This document shows positions 1 to 5,065 of a stretch of 5,065 bases of DNA, one piece after another. The DNA comes from Gammaproteobacteria bacterium (GTDB lineage Bacteria > Pseudomonadota > Gammaproteobacteria > SZUA-229). Below the pieces are notes generated by a model, which was not told where the DNA came from, ran no database searches, and saw only the letters and a list, made by a program, of their open reading frames with translations. A program made the position numbers and the translations under genes. The DNA lies in contig JAJRTD010000373.1 in the NCBI GenBank assembly GCA_024278435.1, positions 1 through 5,065 of the forward strand. The letters run 5' to 3'. Numbering within the stretch: the first letter of the stretch is position 1; each line of letters opens with the position of its first letter.

Positions 1-713
1 ATAATGTTTCTTATCTGATCGACGATATCGCCCTGTTTGATTTCGATCAGGTACTTCATTAACATTTCGTCATGCATCAGCGCTATTTCCTTGTTGGCTG
101 ATGACAGCTCACGGTCCGCATCCGCCCGTGCCAGTGTCAGGCTGCTGTGCCCGGCATCAAATATTACTTCCGTACCGAAGAAGTCGGCGAGTTTATCTGC
201 GCATGCCAGCGCCGGGTGTGCCAGCTTAACTTCAACCGGCACCAGCTCTTCGCCATAATTAAAGCGGCACATATGCATGAGCACGGTAAGCACCAGGTCG
301 TGATGTTGCGGCAGGGTGAAAACGGAATCCTCGAGGTCTGCCGTTATTTTCAGCCCTGCCGGCGTATCGGCCAGTTCAAGGTTTAAATCTTCAGACACCA
401 CGTGAACATAACGCACCGCCCGGTTAAAGGCGCGGCGCAAACTTGAACTGGCCAGCCAGGCATAACCCAGGGCGCCGATCTGGGACGGGTGCCAGAACTC
501 TGCCATTTTAATGGCAAAACACGGGTCTTCAATAACCTTGGCAGCCTGTTCCCATAAGCGATCAACACATTCAATTTTTATCCTGGCCTTGGGATTAAAC
601 AGCAACGCGGGGTCAATGCCTGCTTCTTTGAACAGTGGCTCAGGATCAATATCACAACTTTCCAGGTACTTCCATAACAGGTTTGTTGCCGGTGCAAAAT
701 GGGTGATTTGCAT
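1..713 (-). CDS. AraC-family transcriptional regulator, arabinose-binding-like N-terminal domain (partial, C-terminus missing)
   Basis: This open frame runs from an ATG at 713 down to the window edge without a stop, giving 237 codons. The start is supported by a strong AAGGAG ribosome binding site (723-728) nine bases upstream. Residues ~15-200 fit the sensor domain of AraC regulators of the Arabinose_bd type. Visible family features are a short N-terminal helical segment with 'EAGIDPALL' (30-38), 'RLWEQAAKVIEDPCFAIKMAE' (52-72), 'PSQIGALGYAWLASSSL' (76-92) and 'RAVRYVHVVSE' (98-108). The last residues, 'GDIVDQIRNI' (228-237), match the linker that usually precedes the first helix-turn-helix. 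Family members are usually about 330-345 residues, so roughly the last 100, including the whole DNA-binding domain, lie outside the window. The break is the window edge, not evidence of a pseudogene. The protein is presumably cytoplasmic and binds a small-molecule effector that I cannot identify. It lies 37 bases downstream of argH on the same strand and may be co-transcribed with it. Confidence 0.9.
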   Translation of the reverse strand, partial: MQITHFAPATNLLWKYLESCDIDPEPLFKEAGIDPALLFNPKARIKIECVDRLWEQAAKVIEDPCFAIKMAEFWHPSQIGALGYAWLASSSLRRAFNRAVRYVHVVSEDLNLELADTPAGLKITADLEDSVFTLPQHHDLVLTVLMHMCRFNYGEELVPVEVKLAHPALACADKLADFFGTEVIFDAGHSSLTLARADADRELSSANKEIALMHDEMLMKYLIEIKQGDIVDQIRNI

Positions 714-739
714 GCTTTGCTTCTCCTTGTTTAAAAGTA

Positions 740-752
740 AACCCGGCGGGTT
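740..752 (-). terminator. small hairpin at the argH stop codon, possible weak terminator or attenuator
   Basis: Read on the minus strand, AACCC-GCC-GGGTT forms a 5-bp stem with a 3-base loop. It begins inside the argH stop codon and is followed by TACTTTT. The stem is short and the T-run is interrupted, so at most it would partly reduce read-through into the AraC-family gene 37 bases away. It could equally be chance. Confidence 0.25.
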
Positions 753-2142
753 ATTTTGCCTGGCGCGCTAAAGCAACCGCTTTTCTCACCTGTTCAGGCG
801 CCGTACCGCCGATATGGTTACGCGACGCCACCGAACCTTCCAGCGTTAATACTTCAAACACATCATCGGCAATTTTTTCGGAAAACTGCTGCAACTGTTC
901 AAGCGTCAGTTCGCTTAAATCTTTCCCGCTGCTGACCCCCAGAGCGACGGCCTTACCCACCACTTCATGGGCATCCCGAAATGGCAGGTTTTTACGAACC
1001 AGGTAATCGGCCAGATCGGTAGCCGTGGAAAAACCCTGGCGGGCTGCTTTCAGCATATTGTCATGTTTGCAGATGATCGCCGGAATCATATCGGCAAATG
1101 CCCGCAGGCAACCCAGTACGGTATCAACCGTATCAAACAAAGGCTCCTTGTCTTCCTGGTTATCCTTATTATAGGCCAGTGGCTGCGACTTCATCAGGGT
1201 TAACAGGCTGATCAAATGGCCGTTAACCCGGCCGGTTTTTCCACGCACCAGCTCGGGCACATCCGGGTTTTTCTTTTGCGGCATAATGGAGGAGCCGGTA
1301 CAGAAGCGGTCCGGCAGCTCGATAAAATCAAACTGGGCGGACGACCATAACACCAGTTCTTCTGACATGCGTGACATGTGGGTCAGCAATATCGCCGCAC
1401 TGGCACAGAATTCAATGGCAAAATCGCGGTCACTGACCGAATCCAGTGAATTCAGGGTTGGCCCGTCAAAACCAAGCTCCTTCGCGGTAAATTCGCGATC
1501 AATCGGATAACTGGTACCGGCCAGCGCGGCAGCGCCCAGTGGAGAAAGATTCATCCGTTGCTGGCAATCGGCAAAACGTGAGGCATCACGTTTCAGCATC
1601 TCATACCAGGCCATGACGTGATGACCAAAGGTCACCGGTTGCGCCACCTGCAAATGGGTAAATCCGGGCATAATCGTTTCCGCTTCACGGTCAGCCACTT
1701 CCAGTATGCCCCACTGCAGCCGGCTGATTTCAACATTAATGAACCGGATCTGTTCGCGCAAATACAAACGGATGTCGGTTGCCACCTGATCATTGCGGGA
1801 ACGCCCGGTGTGCAGGCGCTTACCGGCATCACCCACCAGTTCGGTGAGGCGTGCCTCGATATTCATATGTACGTCTTCACGGGCCACAGACCAGTTAAAC
1901 TTGCCATCACAGATTTCCTGCTCAACCTGATCCAGCCCGCCAAGAACAGCATTCAGGTCCTGGTCACTGAGTATGTTTATTTTGTTCAGCATTTTGGCAT
2001 GCGCTCGTGAACCGGCGATATCCTGCGCGTACATACGCTGGTCAAACTGCACCGATGCGGTAAAGGCTTCAACAAAGGCATCGGTCTGTTCACTAAAACG
2101 GCCACCCCAGGCTGAATTGGTCTGTTGTTTTTTATCACTCAT
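751..2142 (-). CDS. argH: argininosuccinate lyase
   Basis: ArgH cleaves argininosuccinate to arginine and fumarate, the last step of arginine synthesis, as a cytoplasmic homotetramer. The 463-residue length is normal for the family. The N-terminus has the typical 'WGGRFSE' (12-18). The substrate-binding segment 'HTGRSRNDQ' is at 111-119 and 'GFTHLQ' at 160-165, with the catalytic histidine probably H163. The fumarase/aspartase superfamily signature '[12 protein letters not shown]' is at 283-294; the flexible-loop serine that acts as catalytic residue is probably S284. The C-terminal '[13 protein letters not shown]' (370-382) and 'FRDAHEVVG' (388-396) are also typical. All expected active-site motifs are present, so the enzyme is probably functional. 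The ATG at 2142 gives the family-typical N-terminus, but no good Shine-Dalgarno sequence precedes it. The gene is divergent from the kinase gene, and an AraC-family gene follows it on the same strand. Confidence 0.98.
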   Translation of the reverse strand: MSDKKQQTNSAWGGRFSEQTDAFVEAFTASVQFDQRMYAQDIAGSRAHAKMLNKINILSDQDLNAVLGGLDQVEQEICDGKFNWSVAREDVHMNIEARLTELVGDAGKRLHTGRSRNDQVATDIRLYLREQIRFINVEISRLQWGILEVADREAETIMPGFTHLQVAQPVTFGHHVMAWYEMLKRDASRFADCQQRMNLSPLGAAALAGTSYPIDREFTAKELGFDGPTLNSLDSVSDRDFAIEFCASAAILLTHMSRMSEELVLWSSAQFDFIELPDRFCTGSSIMPQKKNPDVPELVRGKTGRVNGHLISLLTLMKSQPLAYNKDNQEDKEPLFDTVDTVLGCLRAFADMIPAIICKHDNMLKAARQGFSTATDLADYLVRKNLPFRDAHEVVGKAVALGVSSGKDLSELTLEQLQQFSEKIADDVFEVLTLEGSVASRNHIGGTAPEQVRKAVALARQAK

Positions 2143-2178
2143 GATTTTTACAGTCGCTTTTTATTCAAATTTTTCTGC

Positions 2179-2184
2179 AGTATA
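2179..2184 (-). promoter_or_regulatory. candidate -10 element of the argH promoter
   Basis: On the minus strand TATACT matches five of six positions of the sigma-70 -10 consensus. It lies 37 bases before the argH ATG, which would give a leader of about 30 bases. No convincing -35 hexamer is found 16-18 bases upstream (the sequence there is AT-rich, AATAAT). This would fit a promoter that needs an activator, or a false match. Confidence 0.4.
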
Positions 2185-2207
2185 TCAAACCCTGCCGCCT
2201 CATTATT

Positions 2208-2233
2208 TGTGCACTTGAAAAAGCTTTTGCACA
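2208..2233. promoter_or_regulatory. inverted repeat TGTGCA-N14-TGCACA in the divergent promoter region, possible operator
   Basis: The perfect 6-base arms TGTGCA (2208-2213) and TGCACA (2228-2233) flank a 14-base spacer. The spacer region holds a second palindrome, AAAAGCTTTT (2219-2228), whose centre is offset by three bases. The site lies between the divergent argH and kinase genes, about 43-68 bases upstream of the kinase start codon and upstream of the candidate argH -10. That position would suit a dimeric regulator, but no protein can be assigned. The arms resemble, but do not match, the CRP/Vfr pattern TGTGA-N6-TCACA. Confidence 0.35.
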
Positions 2234-2241
2234 GATTCGGC

Positions 2242-2269
2242 TTGCTTTCCATGCGCTCTCGTCTATTTA
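2242..2269 (+). promoter_or_regulatory. candidate sigma-70 promoter for the kinase–regulator genes
   Basis: TTGCTT (2242-2247) and TATTTA (2264-2269) are separated by 16 bases, and each matches four of six consensus positions. Transcription from this pair would start at about 2276, the kinase ATG itself. This is a weak match in a region that must nevertheless contain a plus-strand promoter. Confidence 0.3.
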
Positions 2270-2275
2270 TTGTAA

Positions 2276-3367
2276 ATGACTGAAAACACAGCAAATAATA
2301 ATATGGGAGATAATAACGGCAGGACGTCCTGTTTACTACCCGACTTTTGCGATGTGCGTATCCTTTTTATCGTGGTACTGCTTACCGAGGTACTGGCCAT
2401 TGTTTTTGCCATGGCCGCATCTGCCAGCAGCCAGCAGTTTATCGATTACCTGGCGCTGGCCTCATTTTTAATGTTATGGATCGCCCTGTTAAACAGTGCG
2501 CTGCTATGCCGTCTGCGCGGCTGGCTACACCGGCAACGCCAGAATCGTTGCCTGGTGATCAGCTTCTGCCTGATGATGAGTGTTAGCCTGCTGGTTGCCT
2601 ACCTGGCCAGTCAGGCCGGCACCCTGCTGGTTTTTGAATACAACAACCAGCGTTTCGACTCCCTGTTTTTTTTACGGGTAACCACCATCAGTGCAGTCAT
2701 TTATTTCCTGGTATTGCGTTATTTTTATATTCAGCAGCAGTGGCGGCTGAACCTTGCCGCGCAAAGCCGGGCGGAAATACAGGCTCTGCGTGCCCGCATT
2801 CGTCCGCACTTTCTGTTTAACAGCATGAACACCATTGCCAGCCTGATCGAAGTGTCACCGGAAAATGCGGAACAGGCCATTGAAGACCTTTCCGACCTGT
2901 TTCGCGCCAGCTTGAGTGAAAAGAACATGAACCGGCTGGGAGATGAAATCGAGCTGACCAAAAGCTATCTGGCCATTGAATCTCTGCGCCTGGGGAAACG
3001 CCTGCAAATCGAATGGCAAATTGATCAAAATTTGCTCGATATCGACATTCCGGCGCTTAGTATTCAACCATTAGCGGAAAATGCTATCTATCATGGCATT
3101 GAACCCATCGCAGAAGGTGGAAAAATCCGGATTTCTGCTCTACATATAGATAACAAGCTGAAGTTATCTGTCAGCAACCCGATAATGTCTGAAAACCAGT
3201 CATCTGCTTTTCGCAAGGGTAATCAAATGGCGCAGGATAATATCCGACAACGCCTGAAGCTGGTCTATGGAAACAGGGGCGAGTTCAAAATAAATGACAC
3301 CAAAGACAGTTACACGGTTTCACTTTTAATTCCTTTGGATGTTACACATGAACGTATTGATAGTTGA
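2276..3367 (+). CDS. algZ: AlgZ/FimS-like membrane sensor histidine kinase (LytS/His_kinase family)
   Basis: This is the predicted sensor of the two-component pair, phosphorylating the downstream LytTR regulator. Four hydrophobic segments lie at about 28-48, 58-79, 92-113 and 130-152. There is no large periplasmic domain, so the signal is probably sensed in or near the membrane. A short helical linker (153-175) leads to the phosphoacceptor motif 'RPHFLFNSMNTIASLI' (176-191) with H178, diagnostic of the His_kinase (PF06580) family. An N-box-like 'QPLAENAIYHGI' lies at 264-275 with N269. The glycine-rich ATP-binding motifs are degenerate: no DxGxG is seen near 298-305, and the G2 region reads 'GNQMAQDNIRQRL' (315-327). 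From family knowledge, Pseudomonas AlgZ/FimS has a similar length, a histidine at about 175, and lacks several canonical kinase boxes. The N-terminal 'LLPDFCDVRILF' and the place between argH and algR support AlgZ. The ATG at 2276 has no Shine-Dalgarno sequence; M10 (2303) is an alternative start. Confidence 0.93.
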   Translation: MTENTANNNMGDNNGRTSCLLPDFCDVRILFIVVLLTEVLAIVFAMAASASSQQFIDYLALASFLMLWIALLNSALLCRLRGWLHRQRQNRCLVISFCLMMSVSLLVAYLASQAGTLLVFEYNNQRFDSLFFLRVTTISAVIYFLVLRYFYIQQQWRLNLAAQSRAEIQALRARIRPHFLFNSMNTIASLIEVSPENAEQAIEDLSDLFRASLSEKNMNRLGDEIELTKSYLAIESLRLGKRLQIEWQIDQNLLDIDIPALSIQPLAENAIYHGIEPIAEGGKIRISALHIDNKLKLSVSNPIMSENQSSAFRKGNQMAQDNIRQRLKLVYGNRGEFKINDTKDSYTVSLLIPLDVTHERIDS

Positions 3368-4076
3368 TGACGAACAGCTTGCCAGGCAACGCCTGAGAAA
3401 ACTGCTGACCGAAACGTCTGAATACCGCATTATCGGTGAAGCCGAAACCGGTGAAGACGCCCTCAGAAAAACCCAGGCATCAAACCCGGACGTGGTACTG
3501 ATGGACATCCGCATGCCCGGCATGGATGGCATCGAGGCGGCCAGTTATATCAACCGCCTGGACAAACCACCGGCCATTATTTTCACTACGGCTTTCAGTG
3601 ACCACGCCCTGCAGGCATTTGAGACTCATGCCATTGACTACCTGCTAAAACCGATCAAACGCAACCGGCTGGCAGCGGCCCTGGATGCGGCCAAGCGCAT
3701 GAACAAGGCCCAGCTGAGCCAGTTGCTCGATACCAAAACCGATAATTCCCGGCAGAAAATCTGCGTAAAAACCCGGGGAGCCCTGGAGCTGATCCCGGTT
3801 GAAGAAATTATCTACTTCAAGGCCGACCAGAAATACGTCACCCTGCGTACCGCTGAACAGGAATATCTGATTGAGGAATCACTGAAGGCGCTGGAAACCG
3901 AGTTTTCTCAGCACTTTATTCGTATTCACCGCAACGCCCTGGTAGCGCAGCGAATGTTAAACGGCCTGACCAAAAATGATGATGGCCATGCCTGCGTCAG
4001 TTTTAAGGATGTTGATGACCTGCTCGAAGTCAGTCGCCGGCATTTGCCCTGTATCCGAAAAAAACTGCGCTCCTGA
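3348..4076 (+). CDS. algR: AlgR-like LytTR response regulator
   Basis: This is a cytoplasmic DNA-binding regulator of 242 residues, with a receiver domain (1 to ~115) and a LytTR DNA-binding domain (~136-240). Receiver residues present are the acidic pair D7/D8, phosphoacceptor D53 in 'VVLMDIRMPGMDG', T81 in 'IIFTTAF', Y98 and K101 in 'IDYLLKP'. The LytTR part shows 'ICVKTRGALELIPVEEIIYFKADQ' features (138-161), the 'YVTLRT' strand (163-168), 'FIRIHRNALVA' (190-200) and a C-terminal 'VSRRHLP' (228-234). I chose ATG 3348 rather than 3339 because it gives the family-typical 'MNVLIVDDE' N-terminus and is preceded at eight bases by GGA (3337-3339). The start lies 20 bases inside the kinase gene, which implies translational coupling. 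Pseudomonas AlgR controls alginate, twitching motility and other virulence traits; targets here are unknown. All phosphorylation residues are intact. Confidence 0.95.
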   Translation: MNVLIVDDEQLARQRLRKLLTETSEYRIIGEAETGEDALRKTQASNPDVVLMDIRMPGMDGIEAASYINRLDKPPAIIFTTAFSDHALQAFETHAIDYLLKPIKRNRLAAALDAAKRMNKAQLSQLLDTKTDNSRQKICVKTRGALELIPVEEIIYFKADQKYVTLRTAEQEYLIEESLKALETEFSQHFIRIHRNALVAQRMLNGLTKNDDGHACVSFKDVDDLLEVSRRHLPCIRKKLRS

Positions 4077-4105
4077 AAAAACGGCCACCGGACCATGCTT
4101 CACGC

Positions 4106-4114
4106 TGTTAATAT
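4106..4114 (+). promoter_or_regulatory. possible extended -10 promoter upstream of hemD
   Basis: TGTTAATAT fits the TGn extended -10 pattern followed by a four-of-six -10 match, in the 69-base gap between the regulator gene and hemD. No -35 hexamer is evident. It would allow hemD expression independent of the two-component genes, but it is a weak match. Confidence 0.22.
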
Positions 4115-4145
4115 AGAGAGACCCCACGATTAACCGCCATACCAG

Positions 4146-4913
4146 ATGAAGCAGACAAACTTGCTGGCCGATAAAACCATTCTTGTTACCCGCCCTGCCG
4201 GCAGGGAAAAACAGCTGCGCCGGTTAATCGACCGTGCCGGCGGCAGCAGCATTCATTACCCGGTGTTCAGCATCCAGCCGCCCCCGGAACTTGATATAAA
4301 GCTGCTGCTGCGGTTACGTGAACAGCTGCACAGTTTCACCATGGCCATCTTTATAAGCCCCACCGCGGTCGAACAAAGCAAGCTGTACTTTCCCGCCCTG
4401 CCTGAACATTTCACCATCGTGTCCATCGGCAGCAAAACCACCAAAGCACTGCTACAGCAGAATGTGCCGGTTGATATTGAAGCACCTGAACACAATACCG
4501 AATCATTACTAAAACAGCCGGCTTTTCAGATGCCGCAAATCGATGGCCAGCGCATCCTGATTTTTCGCGGCAATGGCGGCCGCGCCCTGCTGGGCGACAC
4601 CCTGGTAAAACGCGGTGCCCAGATCCGTTACGTGGAAACCTACCGCCGGGAGATACCGCCGGCAGCACCACTGACCCTGCAGCAGATAGAGGACCTGGAT
4701 GCCATCACCATCAGCAGCAATGAAGGCCTGGACAACCTGGTAACACTGATGGAAGACCCCAGCCTGTTAATCGACACCCCGCTGGTTGTGCCGTCAAAAC
4801 GCGCTGCTACGCTGGCACGGCAGCATGGGTTTAAAATCATTATTACTGCCGGTAATGCAACGGATGAGGCCATGTTAAGCGCTTTATCGGATTATTTTTC
4901 AGCCGACTCATAA
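4146..4913 (+). CDS. hemD: uroporphyrinogen-III synthase
   Basis: HemD inverts ring D and cyclises hydroxymethylbilane to uroporphyrinogen III, the common precursor of haem, sirohaem and corrinoids. The 255-residue length is usual. Sequence across the family is poorly conserved, but the recognisable blocks are in order: 'ILVTRPAGRE' (12-21), 'AIFISPTAV' (67-75), 'VSIGSKTTKALL' (92-103), 'FRGNGGRALLGDTLVKRGA' (140-158), 'YVETYRR' (162-168, Y166 being the conserved active-site tyrosine position), 'ITISSNEGLDNL' (187-198), 'VPSKRAATLARQHGF' (215-229) and 'NATDEAML' (237-244). The fold is two domains, N-terminal and C-terminal, linked by two strands. The start at 4146 is constrained by an in-frame TAA at 4131; no clear Shine-Dalgarno sequence precedes it. 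In related genomes hemC lies directly upstream; here the response regulator gene does. No hemX/hemY-like gene begins in the following 152 bases. Confidence 0.95.
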   Translation: MKQTNLLADKTILVTRPAGREKQLRRLIDRAGGSSIHYPVFSIQPPPELDIKLLLRLREQLHSFTMAIFISPTAVEQSKLYFPALPEHFTIVSIGSKTTKALLQQNVPVDIEAPEHNTESLLKQPAFQMPQIDGQRILIFRGNGGRALLGDTLVKRGAQIRYVETYRREIPPAAPLTLQQIEDLDAITISSNEGLDNLVTLMEDPSLLIDTPLVVPSKRAATLARQHGFKIIITAGNATDEAMLSALSDYFSADS

Positions 4914-5033
4914 CTTCATTAATGCACAGCTGTCCCGTTAACTACTTCTATTTCAGCATGATATCCAGCAATAGATGATTGTACTGGTTACTACTGTTAT
5001 ATTAGACATGAAACCACCGGCACATATATTTTT
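4914..5033. other. intergenic region after hemD with no gene
   Basis: No credible coding frame is seen. The ATG at 5008 reaches a stop after 11 codons. No clear intrinsic terminator follows hemD. The sequence TGTTATATT (4995-5003) resembles an extended -10 element on the plus strand, but no start codon with a long frame follows inside the window. Confidence 0.5.
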
Positions 5034-5065
5034 GTCATCCTGAACGAAGCAGAGCGTAGTTGATA
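5034..5065. repeat. possible dispersed intergenic repeat, cut by the window edge
   Basis: The stretch beginning GTCATCCTGAACGAAGC resembles a widespread class of short intergenic repeats of the GTCATCCTGA-GCGAAG type found in many bacterial genomes. Inside it GAACGAAG (5042-5049) and GAGCGTAG (5052-5059) form an imperfect 10-base-period duplication. Only one part is visible, so copy number and boundaries cannot be judged from this window. Confidence 0.45.

Noticed and set aside
37..771. Plus-strand and short minus-strand open frames across 37-771
   Set aside because: They overlap the AraC-family coding frame on the minus strand, have low-complexity or unnatural compositions, and show no ribosome binding site or recognisable domain.
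967..2218. Plus-strand open frames opposite argH, up to 130 codons
   Set aside because: They are antisense shadows of a well-conserved argH. Their translations show no family resemblance.
3339..3347. ATG at 3339 as the regulator start
   Set aside because: It adds three residues (MLH) before the family-typical MNVLIVDDE and would overlap the GGA element that best serves the ATG at 3348.
4193..4206. Perfect 14-base palindrome CCCTGCCGGCAGGG within hemD
   Set aside because: It encodes the conserved RPAGR segment of HemD, lies inside the gene and has no T-run, so it is best explained by coding constraint and codon choice.
4256..4873. Minus-strand open frames opposite hemD
   Set aside because: They are antisense shadows rich in Ser, Arg and Cys, with no ribosome binding site and no recognisable domain.
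4979..5003. TTGTAC and TATATT as a promoter after hemD
   Set aside because: The spacing is only 13 bases, too short for a sigma-70 pair, and no gene follows within the window. Only a weak extended -10 remains.

Overview
The window carries an argH / algZ(fimS)-like kinase / algR-like regulator / hemD neighbourhood. This order closely resembles the argH–algZ–algR–hemC–hemD block known from Pseudomonas and other gammaproteobacteria. With the family-typical proteins, intermediate base composition and frequent overlapping or closely spaced genes, this points to a gammaproteobacterial chromosome. I cannot name a genus from sequence alone. Nothing indicates phage, plasmid or transposon DNA, and no tRNA, rRNA or CRISPR array is visible.

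Layout: positions 1-713 on the minus strand hold the N-terminal 237 residues of an AraC-family transcriptional regulator (arabinose-binding-like sensor domain type). Its C-terminal DNA-binding part lies beyond the left edge. Upstream of it, 37 bases away and on the same strand, is complete argH (751-2142), the last enzyme of arginine synthesis. A 133-base divergent intergenic region (2143-2275) separates argH from three plus-strand genes. These are a four-TM LytS/AlgZ-type histidine kinase (2276-3367), its LytTR response regulator (3348-4076, overlapping the kinase by 20 bases) and hemD, uroporphyrinogen-III synthase (4146-4913). The final 152 bases contain no gene. They end in a short element resembling dispersed intergenic repeats, cut by the window edge.

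How they work together: the kinase and regulator form a membrane-sensing two-component pair, probably translationally coupled. In Pseudomonas the AlgZ/FimS–AlgR pair controls twitching motility, type IV pili and exopolysaccharide, but no target is visible here. HemD closes the tetrapyrrole ring after HemC, and ArgH releases arginine and fumarate. These two housekeeping genes flank the regulatory pair by conserved gene order rather than by shared pathway.

Most of the window is ordinary core-genome sequence. The points most worth a second look are the missing hemC between algR and hemD, the degenerate ATP-binding motifs of the kinase, the inverted repeat in the divergent promoter region, and the possibly leaderless kinase transcript.
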